Shown here: piece after piece, positions 18,001-44,170 of the stretch | Layout: every line of letters starts with the position of its first letter | Position numbering within the stretch: the stretch's first letter is position 1 | Assembly (NCBI RefSeq): GCF_040760005.1 | Contig: NZ_CP099760.1 | Span: 2,785,501 to 2,849,500 of the forward strand | Origin: Pseudomonas sp. stari2 | Lineage (GTDB): Bacteria > Pseudomonadota > Gammaproteobacteria > Pseudomonadales > Pseudomonadaceae | Direction: 5' to 3' | Length of the DNA: 64,000 nucleotides | Translations under genes and position numbers: made by a program | Notes under the pieces: model-generated | The model's input: only the letters and a program-made list of their open reading frames with translations | Database searches by the model: none | Told to the model about the DNA's origin: nothing

Positions 18001-21000
18001 CGTTCGGTGATCAGCCAGGAGCGCTGCTGTATCGCACCGGCGACCTCGCACGCTGGCTGGCACCGGGGCAACTGGAATGCATCGGGCGCAACGACGATCA
18101 GGTGAAAATCCGTGGTTTCCGTATCGAACTCGGAGAAATCGAAAACCGCCTGCAGAGCTGCGAAGGGGTCAGGGAAGCCATCGTGCTGGCCCGTCAGGAC
18201 GGCCAGGAACCGCTGCGTCTGGTGGCGTATTTCACGGCCGATGAAGGCGTCGACAGCGCCAGTCTGCGCGAACAATTGCAGGCACGCCTGCCGGAATACA
18301 TGGTGCCCTCGGCCTGGGTGCAGCTCGACGCCTTGCCACTGAACAACAACGGCAAAGTCGACCGCAAAGCCTTGCCGCTGCCGGCTCCGGGCGCCTGGCT
18401 CAGCCAGGCATACGAAGCTCCGCAAGGCCCGGTGGAAACCGCACTGGCGAAAATCTGGGCAGATGTCCTCAAACTGGAAAAGGTCGGTCGCCACGACAAC
18501 TTCTTCGAACTGGGCGGCCATTCGCTGCTGGCGGTGAGCCTGATCGAGCGCCTGCGACGGATCGGCCTGAGCACCGACGTGCGCGTACTGTTCAGCCAGC
18601 CAACCCTGGCCGCGCTGGCGGCAGCGGTGGGCAGTGGTCGCGAAATCGAAGTGCCGGCCAACCGTATTCCTGCTGATTGCACTCACATCACCCCGGACCT
18701 GCTGAGCCTGACCGAACTGGATCAGGCCGGTATCGACCGGATCGTCGCCACGGTGCCGGGCGGCGCCGCCAACGTGCAGGACATCTATCCGCTGGCGCCG
18801 CTGCAGGAAGGCATCCTTTATCACCATTTGAGCGCGGAGCAGGGCGACCCGTACCTGCTGCAATCGCGTCTGGCCTTCGACAGTGTCGAGCGCCTGCGCA
18901 CCTTCACCGACACCTTGCAGCAGGTCATCGCACGCCACGACATCCTGCGTACCAGCGTTGTCCACGAAGGCCTGGCGACGCCTCATCAAGTGGTGTGGCG
19001 CCACGCCGAACTGGTGGTTCAGCACGTCGCGCTGGATTCAGCAAACGGCGACATCCTTGAACAGTTGCACGAGCGCTTCGATGCCCGTCACTACCGCCTC
19101 GACATCAGCCAGGGGCCGCTGCTGCGCATGGTGTATGCCGAAGATCCGAAGCAGCAGCGTGTGGTGGCGATCCTGCTGTCTCATCACCTGATTCTCGATC
19201 ACACCGCGCTGGAAGTGATCGTCGATGAAATGCGCGGTGTGATGTTCGGTGAGATCGACCACCTTTCAGCGCCGATTCCCTATCGCAACTATGTGGCCCA
19301 GGCGCGCCTGGGGCTCAGCGAGCAGGAACACGAAGCGTTTTTCCGCGAGATGCTCGGCGACATCGACGAGCCGACCCTGCCGCTGGGGCTGCGGGATGTG
19401 CAGGGCGACGGTCATGGCATCGAAGAAGCGCTACAACCGGTAGCGGCCGAGCTCAATGTGCGTCTGCGTGAACAGGCACGGCAACTGGGCGTGAGTGCCG
19501 CCAGCCTGATGCACCTGGCCTGGGCGCAAGTGCTGGGCGTGCTGTCGAACCGCCGCGATGTGGTGTTCGGCACGGTGATGATGGGGCGGATGCAGGGCGG
19601 CGACGGCGCCGACCGGGCGCTGGGGGTGTTCATCAACACCCTGCCGCTGCGCATCGATGTCGGCGTCGGTGCGCGGGACGGGGTCAAGGCAACTCATGCG
19701 AGACTGACCGCGCTGCTGGGGTATGAACATGCCTCGCTGGCGCTGGCCCAGCGTTGCAGCGGTGTCGCGCCATCGTCGCCGCTGTTCAGCGCCTTGTTCA
19801 ACTACCGTCACAGCGCCCCCGCGCAGCCGTCGCAGAACGGCCAGGGCATCTGGGAGGGCGTGCAGAAACTCGGTGGCGAAGAGCGCACCAACTACCCGCT
19901 GACCCTGAGCGTGGACGATCTGGGTGAAGGGTTTGCCTTGTCGGCTCTCGCCGTCAGCCAGATCGGTGCGCAACGGATTTGCAGTTACATGCACACCGCG
20001 CTGGAACAACTGGTGCAGGCGCTGGAACAGACGCCGCAAAAACCGTTGAACCGCTTGCCGATCCTTTCGACTGCGGAACTGGAACGTCTGGTCGAGGGCT
20101 TCAACCCCCCGGTCACGGCCTATCCCCGTGGTGCAACGATTCACTCATTGGTCGAGGCCCAGGCCCAGCGTTACCCGAATGCCCTCGCCGTGATTCAGGG
20201 CGCGCAACAACTGACCTACGGGCAGCTCAATCAACGCGCCAATCAACTGGCCCATCACTTGATCGGCCTCGGCGTGCAACCGGACGACCGCGTCGCCATT
20301 TGCGTGCGTCGCGGCCCGCAGATGCTGGTCGGGCTGTTGGCGATCCTCAAGGCTGGCGCCGGTTATGTGCCGGTGGATCCGGCGCATCCGGCGGAGCGTA
20401 TTGCCTACCTGTTGCAGGACAGCGATCCGGTGGCCGTGCTGGTCCAGGCCTCGACCCGGGATCTGCCGGGCATGATGCCGGTGATCGATCTGGACAGCGA
20501 CGCCTGGCAACACCTGCCCGACAGCAACCCGCAACTGCCGTACCTGACCCCGGCAAATCTGGCGTACGTCATCTACACCTCGGGCTCCACCGGCCAGCCG
20601 AAAGGCGTGATGGTCGAACACGCGACTTTGGAAAACCTCGTGCACTGGCACGCCGAAGCCTTCGACCTGCACGCCGGCAGCCACACCGCCAGCGTTGCCG
20701 GGTTCGGTTTCGATGCGATGGCCTGGGAAGTCTGGCCGGCGCTGTGCGTCGGCGCGACCCTGCACCTGCCACCGGAATCAGTGAGCAATGAACACCTGGA
20801 CGAATTGCTCGACTGGTGGCGGGCGCAGCCGTTGCAAGTCAGCTTCCTGCCGACCCCGGTGGCCGAATACGCCTTCAGCCGCGAGTTGCAACACCCGACC
20901 CTGCGCACCTTGCTGATCGGCGGCGACAAGCTGCGCCAGTTCAACCGTGCGCAGAGCTTTGCGGTGATCAACAACTATGGCCCGACCGAAGCCACGGTGG

Positions 21001-24000
21001 TCGCTACCTCCGGGCCGGTCGAAGTCGGTCAGCCGCTGCACATCGGCCGGCCGATGGCCAACGCCCGCATCTATCTGCTGGATGAGCAGCAACGCCCGGT
21101 GCCGGTGGGTGTGACAGGGGAGTTGTACGTCGCAGGCGCCGGCGTGGCGCGGGGTTACCTGAACCGTCCAGAAATGACCGCCGAACGCTTCCTCGCCGAT
21201 CCGTTCAGCGACCAGCCGCAGGCGCGGATGTACCGCACCGGCGACCTCGCACGCTGGTTGAAGGACGGCAATATTGAATACCTGGGCCGCAACGACGATC
21301 AGGTGAAACTGCGCGGCGTGCGGGTCGAACTGGGGGAAATCGAAGCCGCGCTGGCCAGCCATCCGACGGTGCAGGACGCCGTGGCGCTGGTGCGCGACGG
21401 GCAGTTGCTGGCGTGGTTCACCGAGCGTGCACCGGCCGATATCGAAGCCCTGCGTAATCATCTGCAAACGCTTCTGCCGCAAGCCTTGATCCCGGCAGCT
21501 TACGTGCGACTCGACGCCTTGCCGCTGACCGCCAACGGCAAACTCGACCGTAAGGCCTTGCCGGAACCGGATCAGAACGCCTGGCTCAGCCGTGAATACG
21601 AAGCTCCGCAAGGCCCGGTGGAAACCGCACTGGCGCAGATCTGGGCCGACGTCCTGAAACTGGAAAAGGTCGGTCGCCACGACAACTTCTTCGAACTGGG
21701 CGGCCATTCGCTGCTGGCCGTCAGCCTGATCGAACGTCTGCGCCAGATCGGCCTGAACACCGACGTGCGTGTGCTGTTCAGCCAGCCAACGCTGGCTGCG
21801 CTGGCCGCTGCGGTGGGCAGCGGTCGTGAGATCGAAGTACCGGCAAACCGCATTCCTGCTGATTGCACCCATATCACCCCGGACTTGCTGAGCCTGGCGG
21901 AACTGGATCAGCCGAGCATCGACCGCATCGTTGCCACAGTGCCCGGCGGCGCTGCCAACGTGCAGGACATTTATCCGCTGGCGCCGTTGCAGGAAGGCAT
22001 CCTTTATCACCACTTGAGTGCCGAACAGGGCGATCCTTATTTGCTGCAATCGCGGCTGGCCTTCGACAGCGTCGAGCGTGTGGAAGCGTTCGCGGCGGCG
22101 CTGCGTCAGGTCATTGCCCGCCACGACATCCTGCGCACGGCGGTGATCTGGCAGGAGCTGGCCGCGCCGATGCAGGTGGTGTGGCGTCACGCCGGACTGG
22201 CGGTGCAGGAGATTGTGCTCGACCCTGCACAGGGCGACATCCTCGAGCAATTGCACGGGCGTTTCGATGCCCGTCATTACCGCCTCGACATCAGTCAGGC
22301 ACCGTTGCTGCGTCTGGTGTATGCCCGTGATCCGGCCCATGACCGGGTGGTCTCGATGTTGCTGTTCCACCATGTGGTGATGGATCACACCGCACTGGAC
22401 GTGGTGCAGCACGAAATGCTCGCCTGCCTGCAAGGGCGCGAAGCCTCGCTGGGCGCGGCGGTGCCTTATCGCAATTATGTGGCGCAGGCGCGGCTGGGTG
22501 TCAGCGAGCAGGACCACGAAGCATTCTTCCGCGACATGCTCGGCGACATCGACGAGCCGACCTTGCCGTTCGGCTTGCAGGATGTGCAAGGCGACGGTCG
22601 CGACATCGAGGAAACGCAACAGGCCCTGACAGCTGCAACCGGTCAGCGTCTGCGCAGCCTGGCCCGGCAACTGGGCATCAGCGTGGCCAGCCTGTTCCAC
22701 CTTGCGTGGGCGCAGGTGCTGGCGGCGACGTCCGGGCAGGAACGGGTGGTATTCGGCACGGTGCTGATGGGCCGGATGCAAGGCGGCGAAGGGGCCGACC
22801 GGGCGCTGGGCATGTTCATCAACACCTTGCCGCTGCGGGTCGATCTTGGTGAAACCCCGGTGCGCGAAGGGGCTCGGGCGACGCATGCGCGCCTGAGCGC
22901 ATTGCTCGGTCATGAGCACGCTTCGCTGGCGCTGGCCCAGCGTTGCAGCGGTGTGGCCGCGCCGTCGCCGCTGTTCAGTTCGATGCTCAACTACCGGCAC
23001 AGCGCCGACGAGGCGCAGCAGCAAAACCTGCGTCAGGCCTGGCAAGGCATCGAGACCCTGAGCAGCGAGGAGCGCACCAACTATCCGCTGAGTCTGGGCG
23101 TCGATGATATGGGCAACGGTTTTGTGCTCACGGCCATGACCCCGGCGAACATTGGTTCACAGCGGATCTGCGACTACATGCAGACCGCGCTGGAGAAACT
23201 GGCGGATGCCCTGGAACAGGCGCCGGATCAGCCACTGAATCGCTTGCCGATCCTTGAAGGCGCAGAACGTCAGCAGGTGCTGTACGACCTTAACGTCACC
23301 GACACCGCAGACAATCTGGAGCAAACCGTTCACGCACTCTTCGAAGCGCAAGTGCAACGCACGCCGCAAGCCATCGCGTTGCAGGCCGGCGAACAGCGGC
23401 TGACCTACGCCGAACTCAACGCTCAGGCCAACCGTCTGGCCCATCACCTGCGCGAACTGGGCGTGGGGCCGGATTCGCGTGTGGCAATCTGCGTCGAGCG
23501 CGGGCTGGAACTGATGGTCGGGCTGCTCGGCATCCTCAAGGCGGGCGGTGCCTATGTGCCGCTGGACCCGGCGTACCCGGCGGAGCGTCTGGACTACATG
23601 CTCAAGGACAGCGCCCCGGTGGCGGTGCTGGTGCATGGGGCGACTCGCGCATTGCTTGACGAAAGCACGGCGCTGGTGATCGATCTGGATCAGGATCACT
23701 GGACATTCAACCCGGAAGACAACCCGCAAGTACCGGGCCTGAGTGGTTCGAACCTGGCCTATGTGATCTACACCTCCGGCTCTACCGGGGCGCCGAAAGG
23801 CGTGATGGTCGAGCATCGCGGCGTCGGCAACCTGCTGCACTGGAGTTCGCAGCTGTGTCCCGTCGTGACGGACGGCGCACTGTTGCAGAAAACCCCGTTC
23901 AGTTTCGATGCCTCGGTCTGGGAGCTGTTCTGGCCGTTGAGCACCGGGCTGCGGCTGGTGCTGGCGCGTCCAGAAGGACACCGCGAGCCGGTGTATCTGG

Positions 24001-27000
24001 TGCAGGTGATTCGTGAGCAGCGGATCAGCGTGATCCAGTTTGTGCCGGTGTTGCTGCAACAGTTCCTTGAACAGGACGATGTCAGCCAGTGCAGCAGTCT
24101 CACCGATGTGTTCTGTGGTGGCGGCGACCTGACACCGGCGCTGGCGCGCCTTGTGCGCGAGCGTCTGCCGCAGGTGCGCTTGCACAACGTTTACGGCCCG
24201 ACCGAAGCTACGGTCGACAGCACGGTGTGGACGCTGGAACCGTCGATGCCGGTGCCGGACGGCGTCTTGCCGATCGGACGGCCGATCAACAACACCCGTC
24301 TGTATGTACTGGATGCCGCCGAGCGGCCGGTGCCGATGGGCGTCATCGGTCAGTTGTTCATTGGCGGTGCCGGGGTTGCGCGGGGCTATCTGGGGCTGCC
24401 GCAGTTGATGGCTGAACGGTTCATCCCGAGCCTGTTCGTGGCCGGCGATCGGTTGTATGCCACGGGCGACCTGGTGCGCTACCGCGCCGATGGCCAGCTC
24501 GAATTCATCGGGCGCAACGACTTCCAGGTCAAGCTGCGTGGTCTGCGCCTTGAACCGGGTGAAATCGAAGCGCAATTGCTGAGCCATCCGGCCCTGCGTG
24601 AAGCCGTGGTGCTGGTGCGTGAAGAACGTCTGGTGGCGTACTTCACCTGGCACGCCGAGGTCGGGCAACCGGGGATCGAGGCGTTGCGCGAACACTTGCT
24701 CGCACGCCTGCCGGACTACATGGTGCCGTCGGCCTTCGTGGCGCTCGACAGCCTGCCACTGAGCCCCAACGGCAAGGTGGATCGCAAGGCGTTGCCGGCT
24801 CCCGGCGCCGAGTCGGTGCTGGTGCGCGACTACGAGGCTCCGCTTGGCGAAACCGAAATCGCCCTGGCCCGGTTGTGGGTAGAGGTGCTGAACGTCGAGC
24901 GGGTTGGACGTCACGATCACTTTTTTGAGCTGGGCGGTCACTCGCTATTGGCGGTGAGCCTGATCGAACGCATGCGCCAGATCGGCCTGAGTACCGATGT
25001 GCGCGTGCTGTTCAGTCAGCCGACCCTGGCCGCACTGGCTGCGGCCGTGGGCAGCGGTCGCGAAATCGAAGTGCCGGCCAACGGCATCGCGGTCGATTGC
25101 TCCCGCATCACTCCAGAGATGCTGACGCTGGTCACGCTGGATCAGGCCGCCATCGACCGCGTGGTGTCCAGCGTCCCGGGCGGCGCCGCCAACGTGCAGG
25201 ACATCTATCCGCTGGCGCCGTTGCAGGAAGGCATTCTTTACCACCACTTGAGTGCGGGAGAAGGCGATCCCTACCTGTTGCAATCGCGTATCGCGTTCGA
25301 CAGTCTTGAACGTGTGCAGCGTTTCAGTGCGGCATTGCAACAGGTCATCGACCGCCATGACGTGCTGCGCACGGGTGTGGTGTGGGAAGGCTTGAGCGTG
25401 CCAGTGCAAGTTGTGTGGCGTCAGGCTGAACTGGTGGTGCAGGAGGTCGTGCTGGACCCTGCGGCCGGCGACATCCTTGAACAGTTGCACGCCCGATTCG
25501 ATGCCCGGCATTACCGCCTCGACATCGCCCAGGCGCCGTTGCTGCGTCTGGTGTATGCCCGGGATCCGGCCCGTGGCCGGGTGGTAGCGATGCTGCTGTT
25601 CCATCACATCGTGCTCGACCATACCGCGCTGGAAGTGGTGCGCCATGAAATGCAGGCTTACCTGCGCGGGGCTGATGAGCCGTTGCCGGCGGCGGTGCCG
25701 TATCGCAATTACGTGGCGCAGGCTCGGCTGGGTGTTTCCGAACAGGAGCACGAAGCGTTTTTCCGCGACATGCTCGGTGACATCGACGAGCCGACCCTGC
25801 CGTTCAGCCTGCGCGATGTGCGCGGCGACGGACGCGGCATCGAGGAAGTGCAGCAGGTACTCGACAGCGGCCTGAACCTGCGCCTGCGCAGTCAGGCACG
25901 GCAGATGGGCATCAGCGTGGCCAGCCTGTTCCACCTTGCGTGGGCCCAGGTATTGGCGGCGACCTCCGGGCAGGACAACGTGGTGTTCGGCACCGTGCTG
26001 ATGGGCCGGATGCAAGGCGGCCAGGGAGCCGACCGTGCACTGGGCATGTTCATCAACACCTTGCCGTTGCGGGTTGATCTGGGTGACACCCCGGTGCGTG
26101 AAGCGGTCAAGGCGACGCATCAGCGTCTCACCGCACTGTTGGGGCATGAGCATGCTTCACTGGCACTGGCCCAGCGTTGCAGCGGGATCGCGGCGCCGTC
26201 GCCGTTGTTCAGCGCGATGCTCAACTATCGACACAGCCACGGTTCCGAGCATGCGGACAGCGTGGTTCAGGCCTGGCAGGGCATCGAGACCTTGAGCAGC
26301 GAAGAGCGCACCAACTACCCGCTGAGCCTGAACATCGATGACCTGGGCAATGGTTTCTCGCTGATTGCCATGGTGCCGGCAGACATTGGCGCGCAGCGGA
26401 TTTGCGGTTACATGCAAACGGCGTTGATGGTGTTGGTGGAGGCGCTGGAGCAGGCACCGACGCAGGCGATGAATCGCTTGCCGGTTCTTGAGAGGGTAGA
26501 GCGGCATCGGCTGTTGTTGGACTTCAACGCGACCGATGTCGGTTATGACCTTCAGCAAAGCATTCATGGTTTGTTCGAGGCGCAGGTCCTGCGGTCGCCG
26601 CAGGCTGTAGCGGTGCTTTCCGGTGAGCAGCGGCTGAGTTATGCCGAGCTGAATCAGCGGGCCAATCGTCTGGCCCATCATTTGCGGGGGCTGGGCGTCG
26701 GCCCGGATGCGCGGGTGGCGATTTGCGTCGAGCGCGGGCTGGAAATGGTGGTCGGGTTGCTGGCGATTCTGAAGGCCGGCGGCGGTTATGTGCCGCTGGA
26801 TCCGGCATATCCACTGGAGCGACTGGCCTACATGCTGGAGGACAGTGCGCCGTCGGCGGTGCTGGTGCAGGGTTCGACCCGCTCGTTGCTGGGTGAAGTC
26901 GCGGTGCCGGTGGTCGATCTGGATCACGACACCTGGCAATCGTTGTCGGCGGACAACCTTTACGTCGATGGACTGACCCCGCAACACACGGCCTACGTGA

Positions 27001-28306
27001 TTTACACCTCGGGCTCCACCGGTCAGCCGAAAGGCGTGATCAACGAGCACAGCGGGGTGGTCAACCGCTTGCTTTGGATGCAGGACGCTTATCGCCTGAC
27101 GGCTGAAGATTCAGTGCTGCAAAAGACACCATTCAGCTTCGACGTCTCGGTGTGGGAGTTCTTCTGGCCACTGATGACTGGTGCGCGACTGGTCATGGCC
27201 CGTCCGGGCGGTCACAAGGATCCGCTGTACCTGAGCGAAGTGATCGAGCAAGAACGCATCACCACGCTGCACTTTGTGCCGTCGATGCTCGACGTGTTCC
27301 TTGCCCATGGCGATACCGCGCGTTGCCACGGTTTGCGTCAGGTGATGTGCAGCGGCGAAGCGCTACCGGGCAGTCTGGTGCGGCGCTTCAAGCAGCAATT
27401 GCCGGGGTCTGGATTGCACAACCTGTACGGTCCGACCGAAGCGGCCGTGGACGTCACGGCGTGGGATTGCGCTGGGCCGTTGGAGCAAACGCCAGACAAC
27501 ACGCCAATCGGCAAACCGATCGCCAACACCCGGATGTACATCCTTGATGCCCAGCAACAACCGGTGCCGCAAGGTGTGGTCGGCGAGTTGTACATCGGTG
27601 GCGTGCAGGTAGCACGGGGTTATCTGAATCGTCCTGAACTCAGCGCCGAGCGGTTCCTCAACGATCCGTTCCAGCCAAACGGCCGCCTGTACCGCACCGG
27701 CGACGTCGCCCGTTACCTGGCCGACGGCAACATCGAATACCTGGGCCGTAACGACGACCAAGTGAAGATCCGCGGTTTGCGCATCGAGCTCGGGGAAATC
27801 CAGTCCCGCCTGACCGACATCGGCGGCGTGCAGGAAGCAGCGGTGCTGGCTCGCGAGGATGTGCCGGGGGACAAACGCCTGGTGGCCTATTACACCGGGG
27901 CCCGACTGGAAATCGATGTGCTGCGCGGCCATCTGCTGGAGCACCTGCCGGACTACATGGTGCCGGCGGTGTTCGTGCACCTTGATGCGCTGCCGCTGAG
28001 TCCGAACGGCAAGCTCGACCGCAAGGCCTTGCCGGCGCCGGATCAGGCTTCGGTCATTACTCGCGAATACGAAGCTCCGGTCGGCGAAGTGGAAATCCTG
28101 CTGGCGGGACTGTGGGCCGAGCTGCTCAACGTAGAGCGGGTAGGGCGCCACGACAACTTTTTTGAACTGGGCGGGCACTCATTGCTGGCGGTCAGTCTGA
28201 TCGGCCGGTTACGTCAGGAAGGCATGGAAGCCGAGGTCAGGGCGTTGTTCGAACAACCGACCCTGGCCGGATACGCCGCAATTACGGAAAGAATGGAGAT
28301 CGTCCT

Positions 28307-28310
<4 letters not shown>
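12042..28310 (+). CDS. Lipopeptide NRPS, second synthetase, 5 modules: Gln3, Val/Ile4, Leu5, Gln6, Ser7
   Basis: A 5422-residue elongating synthetase. Residues 1-57 form a TubC-like N-terminal docking domain. Five C-A-T modules follow, with T-domain serines at 1090, 2161, 3223, 4301 and 5380. Specificity residues read from the A domains are DAWQFGVVD (Gln), DAMFLGCTY (branched chain, Val or Ile), DAWFLGNVV (Leu), DAWQFGVVD (Gln) and DVWHMSLVD (Ser). All five C domains have the dual E/C pattern near their N-terminus (LHLAAGEGD, HHMAATTGD, HHLSAEQGD twice, HHLSAGEGD) and an intact HHxxxDH. Residues 2-6 should therefore be D. There are no separate E domains and no thioesterase. It lies 185 nt after the first NRPS gene and overlaps the third by 4 nt (GTGA), so the second and third are translationally coupled. 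Start ATG 12042 has AGCAGG upstream. Confidence 0.92.
17041..18370 (+). repeat. Module-4 A-domain segment, near-duplicate of 39621-40950
   Basis: Alignment at a constant offset of 22580 nt over the first part shows long runs of identity with the module-11 A domain, broken by a divergent patch at about 17545-17600. Both encode the same pocket code DAMFLGCTY. This looks like intragenic module duplication with later homogenisation. Confidence 0.7.
27723..28132 (+). repeat. 410-nt tract identical to 37424-37833
   Basis: The end of the Ser7 A domain and start of its T domain match the Ser10 module base for base (offset 9701), including third codon positions. The match is bounded by a substitution at 27722 and by two at 28133 and 28136. 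Near-identity continues to about 28193. A recent gene-conversion or duplication event is inferred. Confidence 0.85.
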
Positions 28311-42955
<14,645 letters not shown>

Positions 42956-42975
42956 TTGAAGTTTTTATCCTGGAA

Positions 42976-42992
42976 CCCGGCCGCTGGCCGGG
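42976..42992 (+). other. Perfect 7-bp hairpin between NRPS genes and macA
   Basis: CCCGGCC (42976-42982) pairs with GGCCGGG (42986-42992) around GCT, in the 66-nt gap after the last NRPS stop. No T-run follows, so read-through into macAB is expected; it may lower macAB expression. Confidence 0.4.
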
Positions 42993-43021
42993 CTCAACCC
43001 TGAACGGAATTGTGGTCATTT

Positions 43022-44170
43022 ATGGAACAGTCGAAGTTGCGCAAAGTCGGTCTGGGAATCGCGTTGACGCTGGTGGCCGGGTTGGTGTTCTACACGGTGC
43101 AGGCACCGGCCGAAGCACCGCAGTACCTGACCGCCACGGTTGAACGCGGTGACATTGAAAATGCGGTGCTGGCCACCGGATTGCTGGAGGGCATCAAGCA
43201 GGTGGACGTCGGTGCCCAAGTCTCGGGGCAGTTGAAGTCGCTCAAGGTCAAGGTCGGCGACAAGGTCAAGAAGGGCCAGTGGCTGGCGGAAATCGACCCG
43301 CTGGTGCTGCAGAACACCTTGCGTCAGGCGCAGGTCGACGAGGAAAACCTGCAAGCCCAGCGCCGGGCGACCCAGGCTCAGTTGCGCCAGACCAAGGCAA
43401 TCTACGAGCGCTATCAGAACCTGCAGGAGGACGCGTCGATCTCGCGGCAGGATTTCGAAACCGCGCAATCGAACTACGAGGTACAGCAGGCCAACCTGTT
43501 ATCGCTGGATGCGCAAATCAAGAGCGCACATATCCAGATCGACACTGCCAAGGTCAATCTGGCCTACACGCGGATCGTCGCGCCCATCGACGGCGACGTG
43601 GTGGGTATCGTCACCCAGGAAGGCCAGACCGTGATCGCCAACCAACTGGCGCCGATCCTGTTGAAACTGGCGGACCTGGACACCATGACCGTCAAGGCTC
43701 AGGTGTCGGAGGCCGATGTCATTCACATTGCGCCGGGGCAGGAGGTCTATTTCACCATTCTCGGCGAGGACAAGCGTTATTACGGCAAGCTGCGCGGCAC
43801 TGAGCCGGCGCCGCAGAACTTCCTCGAAACCCCGCCCGCCGGCACGCCGAAACAGAACACGGCGGTGTTCTACAACGCGCTGTTCGACGTGCCCAATCCC
43901 GATCACCGCTTGCGCATCTCCATGACGGCTCAGGTGCGGGTGGTGCTCGATACCGCCAAATCGGTGTTGACGATTCCGGTGGCCGCGCTGGGCCCGCGCA
44001 ACAACGACGGCAGTTTTCCGGTGCGGGTGCTGGACGCCAAGGGCCAGGCGCAGTCGCGCAACGTACAGACCGGGATCAACAACAACGTCAAGGTGCAGGT
44101 CAACGACGGTCTGGCCGAAGGTGACCGGGTGGTGATCGGTGATCCGGTGGCGAAAGTGGCAGGGGCATGA
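43022..44170 (+). CDS. macA: MacA-type periplasmic adaptor of the lipopeptide exporter
   Basis: A membrane-fusion protein of 382 residues linking the inner-membrane ABC transporter MacB to an outer-membrane channel. An N-terminal membrane anchor (VGLGIALTLVAGLVFYTV, about residues 8-25) is followed by a split lipoyl/barrel-sandwich region (GQLKSLKVKVGDKVKKGQWL). A Gln/Ala-rich alpha-hairpin spans roughly residues 95-165, then the second half-lipoyl (VAPIDGDVVGIVTQEGQTV) and beta-barrel domains. It starts 66 nt after the last NRPS gene and its stop overlaps macB by ATGA. I prefer ATG 43022 to the upstream GTG at 43010. In related strains the pair exports the lipopeptide; the substrate here is inferred from position. 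Confidence 0.9.
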   Translation: MEQSKLRKVGLGIALTLVAGLVFYTVQAPAEAPQYLTATVERGDIENAVLATGLLEGIKQVDVGAQVSGQLKSLKVKVGDKVKKGQWLAEIDPLVLQNTLRQAQVDEENLQAQRRATQAQLRQTKAIYERYQNLQEDASISRQDFETAQSNYEVQQANLLSLDAQIKSAHIQIDTAKVNLAYTRIVAPIDGDVVGIVTQEGQTVIANQLAPILLKLADLDTMTVKAQVSEADVIHIAPGQEVYFTILGEDKRYYGKLRGTEPAPQNFLETPPAGTPKQNTAVFYNALFDVPNPDHRLRISMTAQVRVVLDTAKSVLTIPVAALGPRNNDGSFPVRVLDAKGQAQSRNVQTGINNNVKVQVNDGLAEGDRVVIGDPVAKVAGA

